From Streptomyces sp. ACA25 (GTDB taxonomy: Bacteria; Actinomycetota; Actinomycetes; Streptomycetales; Streptomycetaceae): a stretch of DNA of 64,000 nt. This document shows, piece after piece, positions 7,933 to 17,260 of the stretch. Below the pieces are notes generated by a model that had not been told where the DNA came from, did not search any database, and saw nothing but the letters and a program-made list of their open reading frames with translations. The DNA is taken from positions 1-64,000 of the forward strand of contig NZ_JAQKPV010000015.1 of NCBI RefSeq assembly GCF_028200735.1. Reading direction: 5' to 3'. Positions within the stretch are counted from its first letter, which is position 1; each line of letters begins with the position of its first letter. A program made the translations under genes and the position numbers.

Positions 7933-9408
7933 CTACTGCTCGTTCTCCGCGGGGCCGGTGGCCAGGGCGCGGACGGCGGCGGCGAACGCGTCGCCCCGCT
8001 CGTGGTAGTCGGTGAACATGTCCATCGAGGCACAGGCCGGTGCCAGGAGCACCGTGTCGCCGGGGCGGGCCAGCCGGGCGGCTTCGCGGACAGCCTCCGT
8101 CATCGCCCCAGTGTCGGTCCGGCTGAGCTCGGTGACCGGCACATCCGGGGCGTGTCGGGCGAGCGCTTCGGCGATGAGCCGCCGGTCGGCACCGAGCAGC
8201 ACGACTCCGCGCAGCCGTTGTGCCGAGGCGGCCACCAGCTCGTCGAACTCGGCTCCCTTGGCCAGGCCCCCGGCGATCCAGACGACTGACTCGCAGGAGA
8301 CCAGGGAGGCTTGCGCGGCATGCGTGTTGGTCGCCTTGGAGTCGTCGATCCAGACCGCGCCGGCCACCTCCGCGACCCGGGTGATGCGGTGGGCGTCGGG
8401 ACGGAAGGCCCGCAGCCCGTCCCGTACGGCGTGCGGCGGCACCCCGTAGGCACGGGCCAGGGCCGCGGCGGCCAGCGCGTTGGCGATGTTGTGCGGTACC
8501 GGCGGCTGGACGTCACCGACCTCGGCCAGTTCCTGGGCGAGCCGGTGGCGGTCCTCGGTGAACGCGCGGTCGACGAGCAGGCCGTCGACGACTCCGAGCT
8601 GGGAGGGGCCGGGCGGGCCGGGGGTGAAGCCGATGGCGCGGCAGCCCTCGACGACGTCGGCCTGCCGTACCAGGGCCTCGGTGGCCGGGTCCGCGGCGTT
8701 GTAGACGCAGGCGACCGTGTTGCCCCGGTAGACGCGGCCCTTGTCGGCTGTGTACTGCTCCATGGACCCGTGCCAGTCGAGGTGGTCGGGGGCGAGGTTC
8801 AGCACCGCCGCCGAGTGGGCGCGCAGGCTCGGCGCCCAGTGCAGCTGGTAGCTGGACAGCTCGACGGCGAGGACGTCGTAGGGCTCCTCGGCCAGCACCG
8901 CGTCCAGGACCGGGGTGCCGATGTTCCCCACGGCGGCGGTGCGCAGCCCGGCGGCCGCCAGGATGGCGGCGAGCATCCGGACGGTGCTGGTCTTGCCGTT
9001 GGTGCCGGTGACCGCCAGCCAGGGGGCCGGGGCCGGCCCGCCCGGCGGGGCGGGCCGCAGGCGCCAGGCGAGCTCGACATCGCCGATGACCTCGGTACCC
9101 GCCGCCGCGGCGGCGGCGAACAGCGGGCTCCCCGGCTTCCACCCGGGTGAGGTGACGACGAGTGCGGTGCCGTGCGGGAGCGAGGCGCCGTCGCCGAGCC
9201 GGACGGTGATGCCGTCGCGCTCGAGCTCCTCGGCACCGGCCCGCTGCCGGGGCCCGTCCCCGCCGTCCACGACGGTGACCCGGGCCCCGAGCCCGGTGAG
9301 GGCCCGGGCCGCACTGCTCCCGCTGACGCCCAGGCCGGCGACGGTGATGTGCTCCCCGGCGACGCGGAAGGGGTCGCCGGGACGGTGCTCCGTGCTGCGC
9401 TCGTTCAC
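7933..9408 (-). CDS. murD: UDP-N-acetylmuramoylalanine--D-glutamate ligase MurD
   Basis: A 491-residue Mur ligase adding D-Glu to UDP-MurNAc-L-Ala. The N-terminal domain has ITVAGLGVSGSSAARALTG, the central ATPase domain has the P-loop AVTGTNGKTSTVRML, with NLAPDHLDWHGS after it, and the C-terminal domain has IDDSKATNTHAAQASL and LLAPACASMDMFTDYHERGD. The GTG at 9408 overlaps the mraY stop by 4 nt. The frame is open further upstream but runs through mraY in another frame and is rejected. Confidence 0.97.
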   Translation of the reverse strand: MNERSTEHRPGDPFRVAGEHITVAGLGVSGSSAARALTGLGARVTVVDGGDGPRQRAGAEELERDGITVRLGDGASLPHGTALVVTSPGWKPGSPLFAAAAAAGTEVIGDVELAWRLRPAPPGGPAPAPWLAVTGTNGKTSTVRMLAAILAAAGLRTAAVGNIGTPVLDAVLAEEPYDVLAVELSSYQLHWAPSLRAHSAAVLNLAPDHLDWHGSMEQYTADKGRVYRGNTVACVYNAADPATEALVRQADVVEGCRAIGFTPGPPGPSQLGVVDGLLVDRAFTEDRHRLAQELAEVGDVQPPVPHNIANALAAAALARAYGVPPHAVRDGLRAFRPDAHRITRVAEVAGAVWIDDSKATNTHAAQASLVSCESVVWIAGGLAKGAEFDELVAASAQRLRGVVLLGADRRLIAEALARHAPDVPVTELSRTDTGAMTEAVREAARLARPGDTVLLAPACASMDMFTDYHERGDAFAAAVRALATGPAENEQ

Positions 9409-10469
9409 CAGCCGGCCACCCAACTGCCGTAGAAGATGCCGAGACCGACGATCACGCAGATGCCCTGGATGATCCAGAACCTGACCACCACCAGGACTTC
9501 GCTCCAGCCCTGGAGTTCGAAGTGGTGCTGGAGCGGCGCCATTTTGAAGACCCGTTTGCCGGTGAGCCGGAAGGAGCCCACCTGGATCACCACGGACATG
9601 GTGATCAGGACGAAGAGCCCGCCGAGGACGGCCAGCAGCAGCTCGGTCCGGGACAGGATGGCCAGCGCGGCCAGCGCGCCGCCGAGTGCGAGTGAACCGG
9701 TGTCGCCCATGAAGATCTTCGCCGGTGAGGTGTTCCACCACAGGAAGCCGAACAGCGAGCCCATCAGCGCGGCGGCGACGATCGCGAGGTCGAGCGGGTC
9801 ACGCACCTCGTAACAACCGGCGCCGGCGGTGAGTTCGTTGGCACAGGTCTGTCCGTACTGCCAGACACCGATGAAGACGTAGGCGCCGAAGACCATCGCG
9901 GAGGCACCGGTGGCCAGGCCGTCCAGACCGTCGGTGAGGTTCACCCCGTTCGACATGGCCAGGATCATGAACAGCGCCCACAGGACGAACAGCACCGGGC
10001 CGATGGACCAGCCGAAGTCCTGGGTGAAGGACAGATGGGTGGAGGCCGGTGTCAGCTCTCGGGAGTCGGCGAAGTTCAGCGAGAGGATCGCGAACGTGAC
10101 GCCGACGATGAACTGACCCATCATTTTCGCCTTGGCCCGCAGCCCCAGACTGCGCTGTTTGACGATCTTGATGTAGTCGTCGAGGAAGCCGACCAGGCCC
10201 ATCCCCGCGAAAAGATAGAGGACCAGCAGCCCGGAGACAGTCGGTGAGTTGCCGCTGACCAGCTTCGTGACCAGGTAGGCGATCAGCGTCGCCAGGATGA
10301 AGGCGATACCGCCCATCGTGGGTGTACCACGCTTGCTGTGGTGGTCCCGGGGCCCGTCATCGCGAATGAACTGACCGTAGCCCTTGCGGGCGAGCAGCTT
10401 GATCAGCAGCGGCGTCCCGACGAGGGTCAGGAACAGCCCGATAATGCCGGAGAAGAGGATCTGCCTCAT
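9405..10469 (-). CDS. mraY: Phospho-N-acetylmuramoyl-pentapeptide transferase MraY
   Basis: A 354-residue, ten-segment membrane enzyme that transfers phospho-MurNAc-pentapeptide to undecaprenyl phosphate, forming lipid I. Key motifs are FLDDYIKIVKQRSLGL (Mg-binding Asp pair), NGVNLTDGLDGLATG (catalytic Asp) and the cytoplasmic PLQHHFELQGWSE near the end. The ATG at 10469 overlaps the murF stop by 4 nt (ATGA), and the gene overlaps murD by 4 nt at its own end. Length and topology are normal. Confidence 0.98.
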   Translation of the reverse strand: MRQILFSGIIGLFLTLVGTPLLIKLLARKGYGQFIRDDGPRDHHSKRGTPTMGGIAFILATLIAYLVTKLVSGNSPTVSGLLVLYLFAGMGLVGFLDDYIKIVKQRSLGLRAKAKMMGQFIVGVTFAILSLNFADSRELTPASTHLSFTQDFGWSIGPVLFVLWALFMILAMSNGVNLTDGLDGLATGASAMVFGAYVFIGVWQYGQTCANELTAGAGCYEVRDPLDLAIVAAALMGSLFGFLWWNTSPAKIFMGDTGSLALGGALAALAILSRTELLLAVLGGLFVLITMSVVIQVGSFRLTGKRVFKMAPLQHHFELQGWSEVLVVVRFWIIQGICVIVGLGIFYGSWVAGW

Positions 10470-11977
10470 CGGGCTGCGGCCCCTTCACCCTCGCCACGCG
10501 CGGCTCCGCCCGGACGGACGGACTCAGCCGCCCCCGCCCGGGGCGCGGCGTCCGCGAGCGCCATGGCGACCTGTTCCAGCCCCTCCGACCGGGATGCTTT
10601 CACGAGCACCACATCTCCCGGCCGCAGCTCATCCTGCAGCAGATCCACCGCTGCCTGAGCGTCGGACACGTGCACCGACTCCTCACCCCACGAACCCTCG
10701 TTCTTGGCGCCCATGTCGAGCCGGGCGGCCTCCGGGCCGCCCACTGACACGAGCTTGCTGACGTTGAGCCGGACAGCGAGCCGTCCGACGGCGTCGTGCT
10801 CGGCGTACGAATCGTCCCCGAGCTCGGCCATGGTGCCGAGCACCGCCCAGGTACGGCGCCCCCGGCCCATCGACGCGAGCGCGCGGAGCGCGGCCCGCAT
10901 GGAGTCAGGGTTGGCGTTGTAGGCGTCGTTGACGATCGTTACGCCGTCCGCCCGCTCGGTGACCTCCATCCGCCACCGGGAGAGCGTGCCTGCCCCGGAG
11001 AGTGCTTCGGCGATCGCCTCGGCGGACATACCCGCCTCATGAGCGACAGCCGCCGCGGCAAGCGCGTTCGACACGTGGTGCTCACCGTACAGACGCATGA
11101 TCACATCAGCGTGACCGGTAGGGGTGTACAGCCGGAACGAGGGGCGGCCGTCCTCGCTCAGGCGCACCCGGCCGGCCCGGATCCCGGCGTCCTCGGCCTC
11201 ACCGAAGAGCACCACGCGCGCCCGGGTACGGGACGCCATCGCGCGGACCAGCGGGTCGTCGGCGTTGAGTACCGCGACCCCGCCCTCGGCCGCGGTGGGA
11301 AGCGCCTCGACCAGCTCGCCCTTGGCCTGCGCGATGGCTTCCCGGCCGCCGAACTCGCCGATGTGCGCGGTGCCGACGTTCAGCACCACGCCGATGCGCG
11401 GGGGCGTCAGCGCGGTGAGCGCGCGGATGTGCCCCAGGCCGCGGGCGCCCATCTCCAGCACCAGGTACCGGGTGGACGGCTCGGCGCGCAGTGCGGTCAG
11501 CGGCAGGCCGATTTCGTTGTTGAAGGAGTCCGGCGTCCAGACCGTGGGCCCGGCCCGCTGCAGCAACTGCGCGATGAGGTCCTTGGTGCTGGTCTTGCCG
11601 GAGGACCCGGTCAGCGCCACCACGGTGGCCCCCAGGGTCCCGACGACGTGCTGGGCCAGGGCGCCCAGCGCGGCCGTCACATCGTCCACCAGCACGGCCG
11701 GCGCGTCGACCGGGCGGGTCGCCAGCACTGCGGCAGCCCCCGCGGTGACCGCCGCCGCTGCGAAGTCGTGCCCGTCAGTGTGCTCACCCGGCAACGCGGC
11801 GAACAGGCAGCCCGGGACCGCCTGCCGGGAGTCGATGATCACCGGACCCGTGATGATGACGGGCGCGCGGCCTTCGGACCGCCCGGTGCCCCCGGCGTCC
11901 GGAGGGGAGAGTCCGGATATGCCGTGCGGTCTGCCCCCTACGAGGGTGGCGAGTTCGGTGACGGTGAGAGGGATCAT
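10466..11977 (-). CDS. murF: UDP-MurNAc-tripeptide--D-alanyl-D-alanine ligase MurF
   Basis: A 503-residue Mur ligase completing the pentapeptide by adding D-Ala-D-Ala. It carries the P-loop ALTGSSGKTSTKDL, the DSFNNEIGLPLT substrate loop, VLEMGARGLGHI, NVGTAHIGEFGG and NDAYNANPDSMRAAL. The extra loop GISGLSPPDAGGTGRSEG near residues 20-40 is longer than in E. coli but streptomycete MurF proteins are often extended here. It is coupled by 4-nt overlaps with murE upstream and mraY downstream. Confidence 0.97.
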   Translation of the reverse strand: MIPLTVTELATLVGGRPHGISGLSPPDAGGTGRSEGRAPVIITGPVIIDSRQAVPGCLFAALPGEHTDGHDFAAAAVTAGAAAVLATRPVDAPAVLVDDVTAALGALAQHVVGTLGATVVALTGSSGKTSTKDLIAQLLQRAGPTVWTPDSFNNEIGLPLTALRAEPSTRYLVLEMGARGLGHIRALTALTPPRIGVVLNVGTAHIGEFGGREAIAQAKGELVEALPTAAEGGVAVLNADDPLVRAMASRTRARVVLFGEAEDAGIRAGRVRLSEDGRPSFRLYTPTGHADVIMRLYGEHHVSNALAAAAVAHEAGMSAEAIAEALSGAGTLSRWRMEVTERADGVTIVNDAYNANPDSMRAALRALASMGRGRRTWAVLGTMAELGDDSYAEHDAVGRLAVRLNVSKLVSVGGPEAARLDMGAKNEGSWGEESVHVSDAQAAVDLLQDELRPGDVVLVKASRSEGLEQVAMALADAAPRAGAAESVRPGGAARGEGEGAAAR

Positions 11978-13680
11978 GTGTCGTTGTCCTGGTCCGTCCC
12001 GGAGGAGTGGGTGGCGTGGCCTGCTCGCTCGATGGCGGCGCGCAGCTCCCGGCGGTCGTCGAAGGGCCGGACGACACCGGCGATGTCCTGTCCCTGCTCG
12101 TGGCCCTTGCCTGCCACCAGCACGGTGTCCCCGGGCTCCGCCCGGGCCACCGCCGCGGCGATGGCCGCCGCCCGGTCCTCCTCGAGCAGGACGATGCCCC
12201 GCTCGTGGGTGGGGACTTCGGCAGCGCCGCCGAGCATCGCGGCCAGAATGAAGAGCGGGTCCTCGGTGCGTGGGTTGTCCGAGGTGAGCACCGCGGTGTC
12301 GGCGAGGCGGGCGAGTGCGGCCCCCATCGCGGGGCGCTTGTGAGGGTCCCGGTCCCCGCCGCAGCCGAGTACAGCATGCAGCCGGCCGTCGGTGACCTTG
12401 CGGATGGCGTAGAGCACGGACTCGACCGCGTCGGGCTTGTGCGCGTAGTCCACCACCGCGAGGTAGGGCTGTCCGGCGTCCACCCGTTCCAGCCGGCCGG
12501 GAACGCCGGGCACGGCGGCGACACCGTCGGCCGCGGTCTGCGGGTCGACGCCCGCGACGGCCAGCGCGGTGATGGCCGCCAGCGCGTTGGCGACATTGAA
12601 GGCCCCGGGCAGTGGGGCGGCGGCCTTCACCCGCACCCCGTCGGGGCCCAGCACGGTGAACGTGGAGCCGAGCGGGCCGACCTCCACCCCCGCGGCGCGC
12701 CAGTCGGCGTCCGGGTGCCCCTCGGCGGAGAAGGTGGTGACCGGGATCTCCGACTCGCGGGCCAGCCGCTGGCCGTACTCGTCGTCCAGGTTGACCACCC
12801 CGGCCCGGGCCCGGGCCTTGGTGAACAGCTGGGCCTTGGCCCGGTAGTAGTCCTCCATGTCCGGGTGGAAGTCGAGGTGCTCCGGGCTGAGGTTGTTGAA
12901 GACCGCAATGTCGAAGACACAGCCGTCCACCCGGCCCAGGACCAGCGCGTGGCTGGAGACCTCCATGGCGACCGCCGTGACGCCGCGCTCCCGCATGGTG
13001 GCGAACAGCGCCTGAAGTTCGGTGGCCTCGGGCGTGGTGCGCTCGGACTTGATGCGCTCGTTGCCGACCCGGGACTCCACACCACCGATCAGCCCGGTGT
13101 GCTCAGCGTCCCCGGCCGCCTGCCGCAGCCCGCCCTCGACCAGGTAGGTCGTGGTGGTCTTGCCCGAGGTGCCCGTGATGCCGATCTGCAGCAGGTCCTG
13201 GCCCGGCTCGCCGTAGATCAGGGCGGCCAGGGCGCCCATCCGGCCGCGCGGGTCGGGCACGGTGAGGACCGGCAGCCCGGTGGCGGCGGCCCGGGCGGCG
13301 CCGGACGGGTCCGTGAGCACCGCGACGGCACCCAGGCTCGCGGCCTGGTCGGCGAAGTCAGCGCCGTGGAACCGGGCCCCGGGAAGGGCGGCGTACACAT
13401 CCCCCGGCCGTACCGCGCGGGAGTCGTGGGTGATGCCTGTGACCGGCTTCTCGCCTCCTGGATCCGGGACTCCCAGGTGCCCGGCGAGCTCCGCCAGGGA
13501 CACCGGGTGGACATGCTGGGGCCGGGGAGGCCCGGCCGGGGTCTGATCAGCTTGTGGCACGGCCGTGAGCGTACCCGCAGCGGCGGGGGTGCCGCGAAGC
13601 GAGGGGCGCCGCGGCGGCTCCGGGGCGCGCGGGTTCCGCCCTCCGCCGGTGATCGTCTGCATGTCCTGTGCTCCGCTCAC
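11974..13680 (-). CDS. murE: UDP-MurNAc-L-Ala-D-Glu--diaminopimelate ligase MurE
   Basis: A Mur ligase of up to 568 residues that adds diaminopimelate. The P-loop is GITGTSGKTTTTYL; NNLSPEHLDFHPDMEDYY and the acid-amine specificity motif DNPRTEDP are present. DNPR is typical of diaminopimelate-adding enzymes; Streptomyces walls use LL-diaminopimelate. The first about 60 residues are Pro/Arg-rich and unlikely to fold. The GTG at 13680 gives a 4-nt overlap with ftsI; an ATG at 13662 is the main alternative. Confidence 0.96.
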   Translation of the reverse strand: MSGAQDMQTITGGGRNPRAPEPPRRPSLRGTPAAAGTLTAVPQADQTPAGPPRPQHVHPVSLAELAGHLGVPDPGGEKPVTGITHDSRAVRPGDVYAALPGARFHGADFADQAASLGAVAVLTDPSGAARAAATGLPVLTVPDPRGRMGALAALIYGEPGQDLLQIGITGTSGKTTTTYLVEGGLRQAAGDAEHTGLIGGVESRVGNERIKSERTTPEATELQALFATMRERGVTAVAMEVSSHALVLGRVDGCVFDIAVFNNLSPEHLDFHPDMEDYYRAKAQLFTKARARAGVVNLDDEYGQRLARESEIPVTTFSAEGHPDADWRAAGVEVGPLGSTFTVLGPDGVRVKAAAPLPGAFNVANALAAITALAVAGVDPQTAADGVAAVPGVPGRLERVDAGQPYLAVVDYAHKPDAVESVLYAIRKVTDGRLHAVLGCGGDRDPHKRPAMGAALARLADTAVLTSDNPRTEDPLFILAAMLGGAAEVPTHERGIVLLEEDRAAAIAAAVARAEPGDTVLVAGKGHEQGQDIAGVVRPFDDRRELRAAIERAGHATHSSGTDQDNDT

Positions 13681-15554
13681 TCGTCCGGGTCGAAGGTGGG
13701 CGCGAGCACCGCAGGCTCCTCGCCCGAGGGCGGCACCTGCAGTGCCTTCAGGGAAAACTCCATGACCTGCTGGAAGACCGGTCCGCAGACCTGGCCGCCG
13801 TAGTAGTCCCCCCGCGGGTCCTGCACCGCGCAGTAGACGGTGATCCGGGGCTCGTCAGCGGGGGCGAAGCCGGCGAACGAGGCGGTGTAACCGTTGTAGG
13901 TGCCGGTGGCCGGATCCACTCGATTGGAGGTGCCGGTCTTTGCCGCGACCCGGTACCCGGGGATGCGGGCGACCCGGGCGGTTCCCCAGTCGTCGTCGGC
14001 CACCGCGGTCTCCAGCATGGCGGTGACCTGCCGGGCGGTCTCCTCGCTGACCACCCGGGTCCGCTCGGGCTCCGGGGCGGGCTCGTAACGGCCGTCCGGG
14101 CCGGTGGTGCCGCGCAGCAGGCCGGGGGTGATCCGCTCGCCGCCGTTGGCGATGGTGGAGTAGAGGGAGGCGGCCTGCACCCCGTTCACGGACAGCCCCT
14201 GGCCGAACGGGATGGTGTGCTGCTGCGCGGCGTCCCAGTCCGCCGGATCAGCCAGGAGCCCGGAGCTCTCGCCCGGAAGGCCGAGACCGGTCGGGCTGCC
14301 GAGCCCGAAGGCCCGCAGGTACGAATGGAGCACCTGGTTGGCCTCCGGCTGGGTGTCGCCCAGCGCCTCCGCGGCCAGAATGGTCCCGATGTTGCTGGAC
14401 CGCGCCATCACTCCGGCAAGGGTCAGGTGGTAGGTCTCGTGGTCGTGGTCGTCCGCGAAGTTCCGGTCGGCACGGGGCAGCCGGTTGGGCACCGTGACGT
14501 GGGTGTCCGGGGCGGCCACGCCCTCCTCCAGCACCGCCGCCATCGTGACGATCTTGTTCGTCGAACCGGGCTCGTAGATGTCCTCCACCGCCGGGTTCCG
14601 CAGGCCGTTCGCGGCCGCGGTCCCGAGATCGTTGGGGTCGTACCCGGGCGCGGTGGCAAGCGCGAGGATCTCACCGGAGCGGGTGTCCTGAACGATCACG
14701 TAGCCGCTGTCCGCCTCCGACTCCACCACCTGCTCCGCGATGGCACTCTGCGCGGCCCACTGGATGTCCCGGTCGAGGGTGAGCTCCATGTCGACGCCCG
14801 GCACCGCCGGCTGCTCGCTCGACCCGGCGGTCGGCACCCGGCGGCCGCCGGACTGGGCGTACCGGATCCTGCCGTCCTCACCTGCCAGTTCCTCGTCCAG
14901 CCGCCTCTCCAGCCCTCCGGCGCCCTCGCCCTCACTGTTGACGAAGCCCAGCACCGAGGCCGCCAGGTCGCCGCCCGGGTAGACCCGCTTCGGGTTCTTC
15001 TCCCGGAACAGCCCGGCGAGCACCTGGTGACCGGTGCCGGCGCGCTGCTTCTCGGCCAGAGTGCGCCGCAGCTCCTGGATCTGTCGCCAGGTCTGCGGGG
15101 TCTGCTGCCTGGCGAGGACGGCGTACTGAGAGTCCGGGGCATCGAGCAGGGCGGCCAGCCGGTCCTCGTCCTGCCCCAGGATGGGAGCGAGCAGGGCTGC
15201 GGCCTGGTCGGGCGCGTCCTCGGTGCCGGTGTGCTCCGCGGTGAACAACGACGGGTCAGCAGTGATGTCGTAGGCGTCGACGGTGGTGGCCAGAGCAACG
15301 CCGTTGCGGTCCGTGATGTCTCCGCGCTGAGCAGCCAGCGGGAGGGTGATGTAGCGATTGACACCGGCTTTCTCGGTGTAGGAGGCGGCGTCGACAACCT
15401 GCACCTGCACCAGCCGCACCACGAATGCCAGCATGACCAGGGCGAGCCCCAGGCTGACCAGGCGCAGCCTCGGCCGCGGGCTGCCCAGGCGCAGCGGGGT
15501 CTCGGCCGGTCCGGGGCGCCGGGGGCGCGGCCGGGGCCGTGGCGCGGTGCTCAC
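13677..15554 (-). CDS. ftsI: Septal peptidoglycan transpeptidase FtsI (class B PBP)
   Basis: A 625-residue division-specific penicillin-binding protein. A short Arg/Pro-rich cytoplasmic tail is followed by one transmembrane helix (LVSLGLALVMLAFVVRLVQV, about residues 31-50), the pedestal with RGDITDRNGVALATT, and the transpeptidase domain with the active-site serine motif STNK, the SSN motif (MARSSNIGT) and KTGTSN. It cross-links septal peptidoglycan with FtsW. It is joined by GTGA overlaps to ftsL upstream and murE downstream. Confidence 0.98.
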   Translation of the reverse strand: MSTAPRPRPRPRRPGPAETPLRLGSPRPRLRLVSLGLALVMLAFVVRLVQVQVVDAASYTEKAGVNRYITLPLAAQRGDITDRNGVALATTVDAYDITADPSLFTAEHTGTEDAPDQAAALLAPILGQDEDRLAALLDAPDSQYAVLARQQTPQTWRQIQELRRTLAEKQRAGTGHQVLAGLFREKNPKRVYPGGDLAASVLGFVNSEGEGAGGLERRLDEELAGEDGRIRYAQSGGRRVPTAGSSEQPAVPGVDMELTLDRDIQWAAQSAIAEQVVESEADSGYVIVQDTRSGEILALATAPGYDPNDLGTAAANGLRNPAVEDIYEPGSTNKIVTMAAVLEEGVAAPDTHVTVPNRLPRADRNFADDHDHETYHLTLAGVMARSSNIGTILAAEALGDTQPEANQVLHSYLRAFGLGSPTGLGLPGESSGLLADPADWDAAQQHTIPFGQGLSVNGVQAASLYSTIANGGERITPGLLRGTTGPDGRYEPAPEPERTRVVSEETARQVTAMLETAVADDDWGTARVARIPGYRVAAKTGTSNRVDPATGTYNGYTASFAGFAPADEPRITVYCAVQDPRGDYYGGQVCGPVFQQVMEFSLKALQVPPSGEEPAVLAPTFDPDE

Positions 15555-16108
15555 CGGCCGCCCTCCTCTTCCTCACCGGGTTCCTCATCGGGCCCTTCCG
15601 TACCGGGGTCGGGGTCCACGCCCCCGGACCCGTCCGGTCCGGCGGCTTCCCCGGCCCCGGCCGGTCCGGAAGAGGGGTCCGGCCCGACCGGTCCCTCGTC
15701 CCGCGCGCCGTCCTCCGGCCCTTCCTCCGGCTCCTCGGCCTCCTGCTCCTCGGGCTCCGGCGCGGGGGCCGGTTCACCGAGCACCGTTCCGTCCGGACCG
15801 AGGAAGGCCGGGGGGCCGCCGGGCACCAGCCCGAGCTCCCTGGCCCGCTCCGCCAGCGCGGCGGGGGCCGAGAAGGCGTCGACCTCGGCCTGCAGCGCCT
15901 GCTGCTCGTCGGTCAGTTCCTGGGTTTCCCGGCGGAGCTCACTGAGCTCGAACGATCCCTGATTCAGAGAGGCGTTGAGAAGCAGCAGGGCGAGCATGCC
16001 GCTGCCGAGCAGCACCACGATGAGCAGCACGAAAGGGGTGCGGGCCGCCGTTGAGGTGCCGGTGGGCACCATCCGGGCAAGCTTCGCGAGCCGCTCCTGT
16101 GCGGTCAC
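15551..16108 (-). CDS. ftsL: FtsL-like septum formation initiator protein
   Basis: A 185-residue bitopic protein with a short cytoplasmic tail, one membrane helix (PFVLLIVVLLGSGMLALLLL, about residues 25-44) and a short coiled coil (LSELRRETQELTDEQQALQAE) with the hydrophobic spacing of FtsL/DivIC. Position between rsmH and ftsI supports FtsL. The last about 90 residues form an unusual low-complexity acidic Glu/Pro/Asp/Gly tail with no recognisable domain. The GTG start at 16108 overlaps the rsmH stop by 4 nt. Confidence 0.88.
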   Translation of the reverse strand: MTAQERLAKLARMVPTGTSTAARTPFVLLIVVLLGSGMLALLLLNASLNQGSFELSELRRETQELTDEQQALQAEVDAFSAPAALAERARELGLVPGGPPAFLGPDGTVLGEPAPAPEPEEQEAEEPEEGPEDGARDEGPVGPDPSSGPAGAGEAAGPDGSGGVDPDPGTEGPDEEPGEEEEGGR

Positions 16109-17079
16109 CGCGCCTCCCGGACACGCTCCGCAGCGCGCAGCCGGGCAGAGGTGGCCCGGCGGTTTCCGGCGATCTCGTCGGAGGTGGGCAGTTCGGCGCC
16201 GCGGGTCAGCAGCCTGAGCCGGGGCTGGTACTCCTCGGGGACGACCGGCAGCCCGGGCGGTGCGGTGGTGGCTGCTCCAGCCGCCAACGCCCGCTTGACC
16301 AGGCGGTCCTCCAGCGAGTGATAGGAGAGAACGGCGATCCGGCCGCCGACCGCCAGCGTGCCGATCGCCGCGGGCACGGCCCGCTCCAGCACCGAAAGCT
16401 CCCCGTTGACCTCGATCCTCAACGCCTGGAAGGTTCGCTTGGCCGGGTTGCCTCCGGTGCGCTTGGCAGCCTGCGGGAGAGCGCTGCGGATGAGCTCGAC
16501 GAGCCGGGCGCTGCGGGTGAATGGCTCCCGTTCGCGCTCCTTGACCACCACCTCGACGATCTTGCGGGCGAACTTCTCCTCGCCGTAGGCCCGCAGAATG
16601 CGCACCAGCTCGCCCGGCGGGTAGGTGTTCAGGACGTCCGCCGCGCTCATCCCGGCGGACTGGTCCATCCGCATGTCGAGCGGGGCGTCCTGGGCGTACG
16701 CGAAGCCGCGGTCTGCCTCGTCGAGCTGCATGGAGGACACCCCGAGGTCGAACAGCACCCCCGCGACGGCCCGGATGCCCAGCCGGTCCAGGACCTCGGG
16801 CAGCTCGTCGTAGACGGCGCGTACCGGCGTGGCGCGGTCCCCGAACGGTGCCAGCCGTTCGCGGGCCAGCTGCAGGGCGGCGGGGTCGCGGTCCAGGGCG
16901 ATGAGCCGGGCCGCTGGGAAGGCGCTCAGCAGCGCCTCGCTGTGCCCGCCGAGACCCAGGGTGCAGTCGACGACGACGGCGCCGGGTCGGTCGAGGGCAG
17001 GGGCCAGCAGGTCCAGACAGCGCTGGAGCATGACAGGTCGGTGCCGGGCTTCCGCCGGACGGTCGTTGCTGGTCGTCAT
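16105..17079 (-). CDS. rsmH: 16S rRNA (cytosine(1402)-N(4))-methyltransferase RsmH
   Basis: A 324-residue SAM-dependent methyltransferase (MraW) that methylates N4 of C1402 in 16S rRNA. The N-terminus HRPVMLQRCLDLL is followed by the SAM-binding VVDCTLGLGGHSEALL; GVLFDLGVSSMQLDEADRGF and SYHSLEDRLVKR are family motifs. The ATG at 17079 (MTTSNDRPAE) follows GGAAGG and was preferred to a longer frame that enters the promoter. It is the first gene of the long dcw transcription unit; no mraZ gene was found upstream. Confidence 0.97.
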   Translation of the reverse strand: MTTSNDRPAEARHRPVMLQRCLDLLAPALDRPGAVVVDCTLGLGGHSEALLSAFPAARLIALDRDPAALQLARERLAPFGDRATPVRAVYDELPEVLDRLGIRAVAGVLFDLGVSSMQLDEADRGFAYAQDAPLDMRMDQSAGMSAADVLNTYPPGELVRILRAYGEEKFARKIVEVVVKEREREPFTRSARLVELIRSALPQAAKRTGGNPAKRTFQALRIEVNGELSVLERAVPAAIGTLAVGGRIAVLSYHSLEDRLVKRALAAGAATTAPPGLPVVPEEYQPRLRLLTRGAELPTSDEIAGNRRATSARLRAAERVREAR

Positions 17080-17152
17080 GCGCCTTCCGACTTCCGAGGG
17101 GGAGGTGAGACTCAGGTGACGGGCACAGGGCTCACGCCTCCCACTGTGCGTC

Positions 17153-17180
17153 ACATTAGTCCACCTGGTTTCGCGGTCAA
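17153..17180 (-). promoter_or_regulatory. Candidate promoter of the dcw cluster (upstream of rsmH)
   Basis: On the minus strand TTGACC (17180-17175) and TAATGT (17158-17153) are separated by 16 nt, close to the consensus for the main sigma factor HrdB. Initiation would fall near 17146, about 65 nt before the rsmH start. The remaining 280-bp gap toward the carbonic anhydrase gene contains a Crp-type box and further TCACA/TGTGA half sites but no gene. Confidence 0.6.
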
Positions 17181-17260
17181 TCACTGAGGGTGCGCCGTGT
17201 GGCGTGCCTCGCCGAGCCGGCCGGGGGCGGCTCGGCGGTACGTCCGGGCCACGCACCCAC

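Noticed and set aside
9409..9741. N-terminal extension of murD into mraY
   Set aside because: The extra residues are the complementary reading of mraY; the GTG at 9408 gives the normal MurD N-terminus and a 4-nt overlap.
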